The translations under genes and the position numbers were made by a program. Shown here piece by piece: positions 50,659-58,448 of a stretch of 64,000 nucleotides of DNA; within the stretch, counting starts at the first letter, position 1, and each line of letters opens with the position of its first letter. Source of the stretch: Streptomyces sp. TRM70350 (GTDB lineage Bacteria > Actinomycetota > Actinomycetes > Streptomycetales > Streptomycetaceae); assembly GCF_019219825.1 (NCBI RefSeq), contig NZ_JAHUXH010000011.1:158189-222188 (forward strand), given 5' to 3'. The notes beneath the pieces were generated by a model that saw only the letters and a program-made list of their open reading frames with translations, was not told the DNA's origin and made no database searches.

Positions 50659-52391
50659 CAGGCAGCCTCCGCTTCCGTCAGCTGGGAGAGCACGATCTCC
50701 CGGTAGGTCTCGTTGTCCGCCATCAGCTCGTGGTGCCGGCCGGTGCCGATCACCCGGCCCGCGTCGAGGACGACGATCCGGTCGGCGTCCCGGATGGTCG
50801 CCACCCGCTGGGCGACGATCACGACGGTCGCCTCGGCGGTCTCCTCGGCCAGCGCCGCCCGCAGCGCCGCGTCGGTCGCGTAGTCGAGGGCGGAGAAGGA
50901 GTCGTCGAAGAGGTAGATCTCGGGCCGCTGCACCAGCGTCCGCGCGATCGCGAGCCGCTGCCGCTGACCGCCGGAGACGTTGGTGCCTCCTTGCGCGATC
51001 GGCGCGTCCAGCCCGCCCTCCAGCCGCTCCACGAAGGGCTTGGCCTGCGCCACCTCAAGCGCGTGCCACAGCTCCTCGTCGGTCGCGTCCGGGTTGCCGT
51101 ACCGAAGGTTGGTGGCGACCGTGCCCGCGAAGAGGTACGGCTTCTGCGGCACCAGTCCGACGGTCCTGGCCAGCAGCTGGGGGTCGATCGTCCGGACGTC
51201 CACCCCGTCGACCAGCACCTCCCCGTCCGTGGCGTCGAACAGCCGCGGCACCAGCCCCAGCAGCGTGGACTTGCCGCTGCCGGTCGAGCCGATCACGGCG
51301 GTCGTCTCACCGGGCCGCGCGAGAAGGTCGATGCCCTTCAGCACCGGCTCCTCGGCCCCCGGGTAGCGGAACCCGGCCGCACGGATCTCCAGATGCCCGT
51401 GCCGGCGCAGTTCCCGGACGGGACCGACCGGCGGGAGCACGCTCGACGACGTCTGCAGCACGTCCTGGATCCGCTCGGCGCACACCTCCGCGCGCGGCAC
51501 CATCATGAACATGAAGGTGGCCATCATCACGGCCATCACGATCTGCATCAGATAGGCGAGATACGCCGTCAGGTCGCCGATCTGCATCCCGCCGCCGTCG
51601 ATCCGGTGCGCGCCGAACCACACCACCGCGATCGACGACAGGTTCACCACCGTCATCACGATGGGGAACATCAGCGCGAGCAGCTTGCCGGTGCCCAGCG
51701 ACACCTCGGTCAGCTCGGCGTTCGCCGTCCGGAACCGGTGCTGCTCGTACTCGTCCCGGACGAAGGCGCGGATCACCCGGTTGCCGGTGATCTGCTCGCG
51801 CAGCACCCGGTTCACCGTGTCCAGGCGTTCCTGCATGGACCGGAACAGCGGCCGCAGCCGCCGTACGATCAAGGTCACGGAGATGCCCAGCACGGGCACC
51901 ACGCCGACCAGCACCCCGGACAGCGGCACGTCCAGGCCGAGCGCCAGCACGATGCCGCCGACGCACATGATCGGCGCCGACACCATCAGCGTGAACGTCA
52001 TCAGGGCCAGCATCTGGATCTGCTGGACGTCGTTCGTGGTCCGCGTGATCAGCGAGGGCGCGCCGAAGTGGCCGACCTCACGCGCGGAGAACGACTGCAC
52101 CCGGTCGAAGACGGCCGCCCGCACATCCCGGCCGATCGCCGCGGCGGTGCGGGCGCCGTAGTACACGGCACCGATGTTGCACACCACCTGAGCCAGCGAG
52201 ATGCCGATCATCAGGGCACCGAAGGACAGGATGTAACCGGTGTCACCGTTGACGACACCGTTGTCGATGATGTCGGCGTTCACCGTGGGCAGGTAGAGGG
52301 TCGCGCAGGTCTGCAGGAACTGCAGCAGCACGAGTAAAGCGATGGGTCTTTGGTACGGCCTGAGGTAGGTCCGCAGAAGTTGTATGAGCAC
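50658..52391 (-). CDS. ABC exporter half-transporter (first subunit)
   Basis: A 577-residue partner of the next gene. The membrane domain (IALLVLLQFLQTCATLYLPT and five further helices) precedes Walker A GSTGSGKSTLLGL, signature NVSGGQRQRLAIARTLVQRP and Walker B IYLFDDSFSALD, followed by Tyr rather than a second acidic switch residue. The Walker B ends DDS where a canonical ATPase has DE(A/P), so this site is probably the degenerate one of an asymmetric heterodimer. GTG 52391 is chosen for its family-length N-terminus; the Shine-Dalgarno is weak. Confidence 0.92.
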   Translation of the reverse strand: MLIQLLRTYLRPYQRPIALLVLLQFLQTCATLYLPTVNADIIDNGVVNGDTGYILSFGALMIGISLAQVVCNIGAVYYGARTAAAIGRDVRAAVFDRVQSFSAREVGHFGAPSLITRTTNDVQQIQMLALMTFTLMVSAPIMCVGGIVLALGLDVPLSGVLVGVVPVLGISVTLIVRRLRPLFRSMQERLDTVNRVLREQITGNRVIRAFVRDEYEQHRFRTANAELTEVSLGTGKLLALMFPIVMTVVNLSSIAVVWFGAHRIDGGGMQIGDLTAYLAYLMQIVMAVMMATFMFMMVPRAEVCAERIQDVLQTSSSVLPPVGPVRELRRHGHLEIRAAGFRYPGAEEPVLKGIDLLARPGETTAVIGSTGSGKSTLLGLVPRLFDATDGEVLVDGVDVRTIDPQLLARTVGLVPQKPYLFAGTVATNLRYGNPDATDEELWHALEVAQAKPFVERLEGGLDAPIAQGGTNVSGGQRQRLAIARTLVQRPEIYLFDDSFSALDYATDAALRAALAEETAEATVVIVAQRVATIRDADRIVVLDAGRVIGTGRHHELMADNETYREIVLSQLTEAEAA

Positions 52392-52493
52392 ACTGGTCTC
52401 TCGGAGTCGGCGGGAGGAGCCGGTTGGTTGCCCCTGGCCCCTATCGTCGAACACTCCACCCGCGTTACCTCAACCGATTAACCCAACCAGGCC

Positions 52494-53948
52494 CTACGGC
52501 CGGAACGCCCCCGGGTGGGTCTGCTCCCGCACGGACACGAACTGCTGCCGCACCGCCTGCCCCACCGCCAGGGCTTCGCCGGGTTCGAGTACCTGCGCGG
52601 CCGCCCCCTGCCAGGCCGGTGGGGTACGCGGATCGAGGGTGCCCTGCGACACCCCGAGCGCCCAGGCCGCCTGCCGGGCGGCACCGATCGCCGCGTAGTC
52701 CGCGGGCTGCGGTACGACGACCTGCGCCCCGAACAGCGAGGGCGCCGAGGCCTGCACGGCCGGCAGCTCGGCCGCCGCCCCCAGCAGGAAGATCCGCCGC
52801 ACCTCGACCCCGCGCCCGCGCAGCACGTCGAGCGCGTCCGCGAGCCCGCAGAGCATGCCCTCGAAGGCCGCCCGCGCCAGATGCTCCGCCTTCATCGACT
52901 CCCGCCGCAGCCCCGTCAGCGTCCCCGCGGTGTGCGGCAGCGCGGGCGTCCGCTCACCCTCCAGATACGGCAGCAGTACGAGGCCGTGGGAGCCCGGCGT
53001 CGACTTCATCGCCAGGTCGGACAGGCTCTCCAGGTCGGGCAGCCCGAGCAGCTCGGCGGTGCCGCGCAGGGTGCGCACGGCGTTGAGGGTGGTGACGACC
53101 GGCAGGTGCATGCCGGTGGCGTCGGCGAGGGCGGTGATCATCCCGGTGCCGTCCTGCAGCGCCTCGGGGTGCACGGCCATCACGGATCCGGAGGCGCCCA
53201 GGGAGACGACCGCGTCGCCGAGTCCCAGGCCCAGACCGAAGGCGGCGGCCATGGTCTCGCCGGTCCCGGCGGAGATGAGCAGCCCCTCCGGCGTCGTACC
53301 GGCCGCGTCGGACGGCCCGATCACCTCGGGAAGCATGACCTGGTGACCGAGCGCCAGCTCGACCAGGTCGGGACGGTAGGCGCCGGTGGCGGCGGACCAG
53401 TATCCGGTCCCCGAGGCGCCGCCCCGGTCGGTGGTCCGCCGGACCGGACGGCCCAGCAGCTGCCACACCAGCCAGTCGTGCGCCTGCATCAGCACGGCGA
53501 CCCGCGCCGCGTTCTCGGGTTCGTTCTTGGCGAGCCAGCGCAGCTTGGTCACCGGCTGGGCGGCCTGCGGCACACAGCCCACGGCCTGTGCCCACGCCTC
53601 ACGCCCGCCGAGCGCGTCGACCAGATCGGCCGCCGCGACCTGCGCCCGTTTGTCCCCGCCGACCAGCGCGGGCCGTACGGTGCCGCCCTGCGCGTCGAGC
53701 GGCACGACGGCGTTCTGCTGCGCGGACACCCCGATGGCCTGCACACCTTCCAGCAGCCCACCGCCGGCCGCCTCGCCCAGGGACAGCAGCCAGGCCTGCG
53801 GGTCGACGTCACTGGGGCGACCGCCGCCCTCGGGGGTCTCCACCGGGTGCGGGGCATGGCCCTGCCTGAGTACGGCTCCCGTGTCCGCGTCACAGACGAC
53901 GATGCGAGTGAAATCGGGCGAACTGTCCAGCCCGGCGACTATCCCCAT
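52494..53948 (-). CDS. FGGY family carbohydrate kinase (xylulokinase-like)
   Basis: A 484-residue ATP-dependent sugar kinase. N-terminal block GIVAGLDSSPDFTRIVVCDA and QAIGVSAQQNAVVPLDAQGG give the sugar/ATP fold. Substrate residues lie in VMLPEVIGPSDAAGTTPEGL, and the ATP site in SLGASGSVMAV. The late glycine-rich loop GSHGLVLLPYLEGERTPALP is the typical xylulokinase signature. A possible -10 (CAGAAT) lies 7 nt before the ATG. It stands alone, so the substrate could be D-xylulose or another polyol-derived ketose. Confidence 0.92.
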   Translation of the reverse strand: MGIVAGLDSSPDFTRIVVCDADTGAVLRQGHAPHPVETPEGGGRPSDVDPQAWLLSLGEAAGGGLLEGVQAIGVSAQQNAVVPLDAQGGTVRPALVGGDKRAQVAAADLVDALGGREAWAQAVGCVPQAAQPVTKLRWLAKNEPENAARVAVLMQAHDWLVWQLLGRPVRRTTDRGGASGTGYWSAATGAYRPDLVELALGHQVMLPEVIGPSDAAGTTPEGLLISAGTGETMAAAFGLGLGLGDAVVSLGASGSVMAVHPEALQDGTGMITALADATGMHLPVVTTLNAVRTLRGTAELLGLPDLESLSDLAMKSTPGSHGLVLLPYLEGERTPALPHTAGTLTGLRRESMKAEHLARAAFEGMLCGLADALDVLRGRGVEVRRIFLLGAAAELPAVQASAPSLFGAQVVVPQPADYAAIGAARQAAWALGVSQGTLDPRTPPAWQGAAAQVLEPGEALAVGQAVRQQFVSVREQTHPGAFRP

Positions 53949-54008
53949 GGATCAGATTCTGCCGTAGCGCTGCGCGGGCTCGGGCCGTGGGCGTTGTGGT
54001 GCCCCTGG

Positions 54009-54314
54009 CTATGTGTTGCTGGTGCCCCAGTCGTCCTCCGGGGTGCCGTTGATGTTGCGTTCGCGCAGGGAGCGGACGCGGTGGGCGACCGAGTCGGGCA
54101 CCCGGTCGCCGACCTTCGAGCTCACCGTGTGGTAGGCCCGGCCGGCGAACTGGCGACCCTGCGTGGCGGCCGTCTCGGCGGTGTTGCGGACGGCGGGGTT
54201 CTGCGCGACCTGACGCGCGGTCTTCTTCAGCTGTTCGTAGCGCTCGCGTCCGGCTCGTGTGCCCAGCACGTAACCCAGAGCGAGTCCGACGACGAATGTG
54301 AGCCGGTAACGCAT
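54009..54314 (-). CDS. YtxH-like small membrane protein
   Basis: A 101-residue protein. The N-terminal RLTFVVGLALGYVLGTRAGR is the YtxH-type glycine-rich helix, followed by ERYEQLKKTARQVAQNPAVR and a predicted amphipathic tail. ATG 54314 is preferred to GTG 54323, because GGAAGG lies 10 nt before it. YtxH proteins are membrane-associated stress or general proteins of unknown role. The tRNA cluster lies upstream. Confidence 0.82.
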   Translation of the reverse strand: MRYRLTFVVGLALGYVLGTRAGRERYEQLKKTARQVAQNPAVRNTAETAATQGRQFAGRAYHTVSSKVGDRVPDSVAHRVRSLRERNINGTPEDDWGTSNT

Positions 54315-54472
54315 GGTGGCCACCCTTCCCTTGCGTAAGTCCTCTGGCGCGGCCTGGAGCCGGGGGGAACCGATTGGCGGAGCACCCCCCTGCTTGCGCT
54401 AATGTATGTGTCGCAGCGAGCACGCGCCCTCTGGCGAATACCCAGGTGGGTGCGTTCGATGCAACGAGGCAT

Positions 54473-54545
54473 TCCTCCGTAGCTCAATTGGCAGAGCAGC
54501 CGGCTGTTAACCGGCAGGTTACTGGTTCGAGTCCAGTCGGGGGAG
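54473..54545 (+). tRNA. tRNA-Asn (GTT)
   Basis: 73-nt cloverleaf. The acceptor TCCTCCG pairs with CGGGGGA (one G-U), the anticodon stem GCCGG/CCGGC holds loop CTGTTAA, and the T-loop is TTCGAGT. CCA is not encoded. It is identical to the next tRNA. Confidence 0.97.
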
Positions 54546-54550
54546 CTCGG

Positions 54551-54623
54551 TCCTCCGTAGCTCAATTGGCAGAGCAGCCGGCTGTTAACCGGCAGGTTAC
54601 TGGTTCGAGTCCAGTCGGGGGAG
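54551..54623 (+). tRNA. tRNA-Asn (GTT), second copy
   Basis: Identical in sequence to the tRNA 5 bp upstream. The two are probably cotranscribed and end at the hairpin that follows. Confidence 0.97.
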
Positions 54624-54634
54624 CAGCCTGAACG

Positions 54635-54657
54635 AGGACCCCGCCGGGGTCCTTTTT
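54635..54657 (+). terminator. Rho-independent terminator after the tRNA-Asn pair
   Basis: Perfect 8-bp stem AGGACCCC/GGGGTCCT, 3-nt loop, then TTTTT: a classical terminator, unusual in this GC-rich genome. Confidence 0.92.
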
Positions 54658-54825
54658 CATGTCCGGTTCCACGTCCGGTTTCATGTCCGGCGGAACCGCT
54701 GGGGCTGCGACGGAGTCCTCAAGGTCATGAACGCCGTGGGAAGCCGACCATCCGGAGCAGGAGATCGTATGAGCGGCTATGCTGCGGCAGACGGCGCGCA
54801 CAAATGTGCGCGACACGCCGCTATG

Positions 54826-54902
54826 GGGCGGTAGCTCAGCCGGTTAGAGCAGCGGACTCATAATCCGTCGGCCGTGGGTTCGAGTCCCACCCGCCCCACC
54901 AG
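54826..54902 (+). tRNA. tRNA with CAT anticodon (Met elongator or Ile2), CCA encoded
   Basis: Acceptor GGGGCGG pairs perfectly with CCGCCCC; the anticodon stem GCGGA/TCCGT has loop CTCATAA, and the T-arm is GTGGG-TTCGAGT-CCCAC. The discriminator A and CCA are genomic. A CAT anticodon alone cannot separate elongator Met from lysidine-modified Ile; no initiator features (C1-A72 mismatch) are present. Confidence 0.92.
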
Positions 54903-55109
54903 CAACGTTTCATGACCTGCGGAAACGTCTCTTCAGTGCCTCTGAGTCACCTACTCGGTTCGATCGGGGAGAATCCGCTGCTCACTCGTGCTGTCTGAGG
55001 TGTCACTGCGGGCGTCCGGACGCCCCTGTCAAGGCTCGCTGCGGCGATTCAGGACAAGCTCGGTTGCTGCTGGTCACGCAGTGAAGCCGAGAAGCAAGAT
55101 CCAGGGGAC

Positions 55110-55301
55110 ATGCAGGGGACGCGAGGAAATGGAGCGGCCGGGGGCAAACGTCTGGCCGTGCTCGGCCCGGCGCCCAAAGCCGCCGGCCGCGCGGTGAAGG
55201 ATGCGCTCCTGCCCTACGTCGACTCCCTCGACGACGCCTTCGAGGGCGATGTGATGGCCACCCGTGATCTGCTGACCCTGGACGATCCGTGGAACGACTG
55301 A
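55110..55301 (+). CDS. Putative VapB-type antitoxin, N-terminus uncertain
   Basis: A 63-residue frame ending AFEGDVMATRDLLTLDDPWND, the type of C-terminus that often contacts a VapC toxin. The first about 20 residues (GTRGNGAAGGKRLAVLG) do not look like a normal DNA-binding start, so the true start or an upstream part may be lost. The stop overlaps the toxin start by 13 nt, a standard toxin-antitoxin arrangement. Confidence 0.5.
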   Translation: MQGTRGNGAAGGKRLAVLGPAPKAAGRAVKDALLPYVDSLDDAFEGDVMATRDLLTLDDPWND

Positions 55302-55687
55302 TCCTGGACACCGGCGTATTGATCGCGGTCGAGCGCCGGCAAGTCGTTCTCGACCGTGTACTCGCGGACGATGACGACCCGGTGATCGCCGCCATCACGG
55401 CCGCGAAGTTGCTCCAGGGCGTCGAACTGGCCGACGACACCAACCGGCTCGCCCGCCAGTCATTCGTAGACGCCGTCCTCGCCACGATTCCGGTCGAGGA
55501 GTACACCGTGGACATCGCGCGGGCTCATGCGCGGCTACTCGCCCACGTACGCAGGGTCGGCCAGCCCAGAGGAGCCCACGATCTGATCATCGCGGCAACC
55601 GCCCTGACCACCGCACGCACAGTGGTCACCTACGACAAGCGAGCGCGCTTCGACGATCTCCCCGGTGTTCGTGTACGTCGGTTGTGA
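55289..55687 (+). CDS. VapC-like PIN-domain toxin
   Basis: A 132-residue ribonuclease of the PIN family. The acidic metal residues are visible in RLILDTGVLIAVERR (Asp), LLQGVELADDTNRLAR (Glu) and GAHDLIIAATALTTARTVVT (Asp), with a fourth Asp in TYDKRARFDDLPGV. It starts with GTG inside the upstream antitoxin frame. The likely target is tRNA or rRNA, as for other VapC, but the specificity is unknown. Confidence 0.85.
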   Translation: MERLILDTGVLIAVERRQVVLDRVLADDDDPVIAAITAAKLLQGVELADDTNRLARQSFVDAVLATIPVEEYTVDIARAHARLLAHVRRVGQPRGAHDLIIAATALTTARTVVTYDKRARFDDLPGVRVRRL

Positions 55688-55805
55688 CGGGCCCGGGCGA
55701 TGGGCTGTTGGCAAGTGCGCCCCCAGTCTCGGCCGCTGGCCTGCGAGAGCGGCGTTTCCCGGTCGTAGTTGTCGGAGTGAACGCCCGGCCCCATCCCGTC
55801 TGCCT

Positions 55806-56276
55806 CTACCTGTCGTGGAGCACGTTCGGTCGGGTGACGGGGACGACGGTGAGGAGGTCGTCCAGGCCCTTGAAGTCGTCGGGGTTGGGGGTGAACAGAG
55901 GGAGATCTTCGGCGATGGCGATCGAGGCGATCATCAGGTCGGCGATGCAGCGGGGTTGGCGGCCGGTGCTGATGACGGCGGCGCAGACGCGGCCGTAGAT
56001 GCGGGCGGCTTCGGCGTCGAAGGGGATGGGGTCGAACTCGTTCTCCGCTCGCTGGAGGATGTCGGTGCGTCGGGCGCGATCGGCGTGTTCGTCGTAGTCG
56101 TCCTGTTCGGCGTTGCTGCGCACCTGGTGGGGTCCGGCGGAGAGTTCGGCGAGGGTGATGGCGGTGATGGCCATCTCGGCGGGGAGTTCGTCGGGGTTGA
56201 TCCACTTGCGCAGGATCATGATGCTGGTGTCGAGAAGGCCCTGCTGGTGCTCGACGGGCTGGTGCTCACCGGGCAT
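55806..56276 (-). CDS. VapC-like PIN-domain toxin, second pair
   Basis: A 156-residue PIN ribonuclease. Metal residues lie in GLLDTSIMILRKW (Asp), ITLAELSAGPHQV (Glu), RCIADLMIASIAIAEDLPLF (Asp) and TPNPDDFKGLDD (Asp). The ATG start overlaps the antitoxin stop by 11 nt. It is oriented opposite to the first vapC and ends 118 bp from it, so two unrelated toxin genes converge here. Confidence 0.9.
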   Translation of the reverse strand: MPGEHQPVEHQQGLLDTSIMILRKWINPDELPAEMAITAITLAELSAGPHQVRSNAEQDDYDEHADRARRTDILQRAENEFDPIPFDAEAARIYGRVCAAVISTGRQPRCIADLMIASIAIAEDLPLFTPNPDDFKGLDDLLTVVPVTRPNVLHDR

Positions 56277-56535
56277 AGGGGTTGTCCATGCCCTGCTCAG
56301 CGGTGGCGTCCTGGTCGGCGCGGAAGGCGTCCAGGGAGATGTCGGGGGCGCTGCGGGACATGGCGGCGAACTCGCCGCGGGGGACGAAGCGTCGTCGGCG
56401 GCGCAGGGGGATGAGCTCGCCGATGCGGTGGCCGTCGCGGGTGACGGTGAAGGACTGGCCGTTCTGGACCGCGTCCATGATCTCTTTGGACTTGGTGCGC
56501 AGGTCGCGCTGGGTGATCTCGGGCTGGGCAGGCAT
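56266..56535 (-). CDS. Phd/YefM-type antitoxin, second pair
   Basis: An 89-residue antitoxin. The N-terminal Phd-like DNA-binding fold is ITQRDLRTKSKEIMDAVQNG, then QSFTVTRDGHRIGELIPLRR. The C-terminal tail (SLDAFRADQDATAEQGMDNP) is the toxin-binding, protease-sensitive region. ATG 56535 is the best start; upstream ATG 56562 has no Shine-Dalgarno and lies outside the domain. It is first of the pair, ahead of the overlapping toxin gene. Confidence 0.9.
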   Translation of the reverse strand: MPAQPEITQRDLRTKSKEIMDAVQNGQSFTVTRDGHRIGELIPLRRRRRFVPRGEFAAMSRSAPDISLDAFRADQDATAEQGMDNPYAR

Positions 56536-56595
56536 GTGTCCACAATGGACGTGGCGTGCCACCCTGTGCTACTTGGTGGCACGCGCGGCATCGTG

Positions 56596-57090
56596 TCAGC
56601 GGCGGTGGGTGCGCTGGGGATCTCGTGGGGTGGTGTTGGCGAAGGGGGTGAACCAGGCCGCGGGGCGCAGGTCGCCCATACCGAGGTGCTGGTTGATCGC
56701 CTCGTCGGGGTCTTCGATGCCGCCAAGGCCGGATGCCGGGCGCGGCGTCGTACAGCATCAGGATGTCACCGTCCTGGAAGAGCAGGTCGGAGCAGCCGCC
56801 CCAGTCATGGTCGTCGCGGTGCCCGGGCAGGGTGAAATGCCGGGGTGTCGCTGTGCACGCTGACCCCGAGGATGAACTGCCCGGCCCGGTTGGCCGGGGT
56901 TCCCGATCCCCGCGCCGCCGGTCGCCGCCCCCGCCCGACCGGCCGCGTCCACGGGACAGACGCCGGGCGCGCCGCAAACCGGCGTGGGCGTTACGCTGGG
57001 ATCGGCTGTGGCCCAGGGTCGCAGCGCGGCGGTGGGGCTCGCCGTACCCGAACCGTGGCATCGATGCCGCCAACAGTCCCTACTTGCGAT
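56596..57090 (-). pseudogene. Remnant of an unidentified Streptomyces protein gene
   Basis: Two coding segments in different frames read as one broken protein: HFTLPGHRDDHDWGGCSDLL, then FQDGDILMLYDAAPGI, and after a frameshift at about 56730, EDPDEAINQHLGMGDLRPAA, WFTPFANTTPRDP and a stop. A third upstream segment is in yet another frame. I do not recognise the family; the multiple shifts mark it as dead. Confidence 0.55.
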
Positions 57091-57139
57091 GGCGTGTGCC
57101 CGCGTGCGCGGGCCCCGGGCGAGTAGGAGGCGTACGTTC

Positions 57140-57628
57140 ATGACAGCCCCGAATCCAAGAGTGGTGGGTGAGACCACGGATCCCGACGTCGATCTGCACG
57201 TCCCGGCCCAGCGGCAGCAGTCCTGGCGGGCTCAGGGGCCGATCGTGGCGGCGGTGTCGCTCGGCGGTGGCATCGGGGCCGCTGCTCGCTATGGGGCCGG
57301 GCAACTGTGGCCGGTCGCGGCGGATGGTTTTCCGTGGACCACGCTATGGGTCAACGTGGTCGGCTGTGCGGTCATCGGTGCCTTCATGGTGATCATCACC
57401 GATGTGTGGGCGGCACACCGGCTGGTGCGGCCGTTCTTCGGCACCGGCGTGCTCGGCGGCTTCACGACGTTTTCGACGTATGCCGTCGACATCCAGAGGC
57501 TGGTGGCCGCGGGTGAGGCGCGCAGCGCCCTGGCGTATCTGGCGGCGACGCTGCTGGCGGCGCTCGCGGCGGTGTGGCTCGCGGTGGCGGCGACGCGCCG
57601 CGTTCTGTCCTGGAGGCAGGGATGGTGA
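57140..57628 (+). CDS. fluC1: Fluoride channel Fluc/CrcB, first subunit
   Basis: A 162-residue fluoride exporter with four membrane helices. Motifs are VAAVSLGGGIGAAARYGAGQ, TTLWVNVVGCAVIGAFMVII and the signature GGFTTFSTYAVDIQRLVAAG, whose Phe and Ser/Thr line the pore. The N-terminal 30 residues are a soluble extension. AGGAGG precedes the ATG by 9-10 nt. It starts a three-gene overlapping unit. No crcB fluoride riboswitch was recognised upstream. Confidence 0.93.
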   Translation: MTAPNPRVVGETTDPDVDLHVPAQRQQSWRAQGPIVAAVSLGGGIGAAARYGAGQLWPVAADGFPWTTLWVNVVGCAVIGAFMVIITDVWAAHRLVRPFFGTGVLGGFTTFSTYAVDIQRLVAAGEARSALAYLAATLLAALAAVWLAVAATRRVLSWRQGW

Positions 57629-57975
57629 TGACGGGACTGACAGGCGGTGCCCTGCGGGTGACGATCTTCATCGGGGAGAACGACACCTGGCATCACAGGC
57701 CGCTCCACAGCGAGATCGTGCACCGGGCCCACGAGGCCGGGCTCGCTGGCGCGAGCGTGTTCCGGGGTGTCGAGGGCTTCGGCGCCTCGTCGCTGATCCA
57801 CACCTCGCGGCTGTTGTCGCTGAGCGAGGACCTGCCGGTGGCGATCGTGATCGTGGACACCGAGGAGCGGGTGCGGGCCTTCCTGCCGCAGCTGGACGAG
57901 CTGGTGGGGGAGGGACTGGTGATCCTGGACGACTGTGAGGTCATCCGGTATGTCGGCAGGGGGCAGGACGCGTGA
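57622..57975 (+). CDS. DUF190 family protein
   Basis: A 117-residue ferredoxin-like/PII-like protein: LRVTIFIGENDTWHHRPLHS, VHRAHEAGLAGASVFRGVEG and SLSEDLPVAIVIVDTEERVR. DUF190 genes are often found between fluC genes and probably modulate the channel, by analogy with PII proteins. The first ATG (57622) has GGAGG 6 nt upstream and overlaps the fluC1 stop; GTG 57625 and ATG 57628 remain possible. Confidence 0.9.
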   Translation: MVMTGLTGGALRVTIFIGENDTWHHRPLHSEIVHRAHEAGLAGASVFRGVEGFGASSLIHTSRLLSLSEDLPVAIVIVDTEERVRAFLPQLDELVGEGLVILDDCEVIRYVGRGQDA

Positions 57976-58346
57976 ACTGGCTGCTCGTGGTCGTCGGCGG
58001 GATGGTCGGGGCGCCGCTGCGGTACCTGACCGACCGCGCTGTGCAGAAGCGGTACGACACGGTCTTTCCGTGGGGCACCTTCACTGTCAATGTGGTCGGC
58101 AGCCTGATGTTGGGCCTGTTGTCGGGAGCGGCGGTGGCCGGTGCCGCGTCCTCGCACGTGCAGCTGCTGCTCGGCACCGGACTGTGCGGCGCGCTGACGA
58201 CGTACTCGACGTTCTCGTACGAGACCTTGCGGCTGGCCGAGGAAGGGGCGAAGTTCCTCGCCGCGGCCAACGTCGTCGCCAGCGTGGTGGCGGCGCTGGG
58301 GGCGGCGTTCGCCGGTGCGGCCCTCGCCGAGGCGCTGTGGGGGTGA
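57972..58346 (+). CDS. fluC2: Fluoride channel Fluc/CrcB, second subunit
   Basis: A 124-residue four-helix channel protein: LLVVVGGMVGAPLRYLTDRA, GTFTVNVVGSLMLGLLSGAA and CGALTTYSTFSYETLRLAEE with the pore Ser/Thr/Phe. The GTG start overlaps the DUF190 stop (GTGA). Two different subunits imply a dual-topology heterodimer like those of Bacillus and many actinobacteria. It ends the operon. Confidence 0.93.
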   Translation: MNWLLVVVGGMVGAPLRYLTDRAVQKRYDTVFPWGTFTVNVVGSLMLGLLSGAAVAGAASSHVQLLLGTGLCGALTTYSTFSYETLRLAEEGAKFLAAANVVASVVAALGAAFAGAALAEALWG

Positions 58347-58448
58347 ACCCGGCCGCTGACAGGTGGCGGTTCGAACGAGGGTCCACTGGATGCGGTCCCA
58401 GGCCAATGGCCTGCACGCGCTGAACGACCCGGCTGTCTGAACCGCCGG

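Noticed and set aside
54374..54631. 85-codon frame containing repeated residues AQLAEQPAVNRQVTG
   Set aside because: It is a translation of the two tRNA-Asn genes.
56950..57139. Fluoride riboswitch (crcB RNA) upstream of fluC1
   Set aside because: The conserved GAUGG...CCGCC...UGAUGGCUCCU segments could not be found by eye. A covariance-model search would be decisive.
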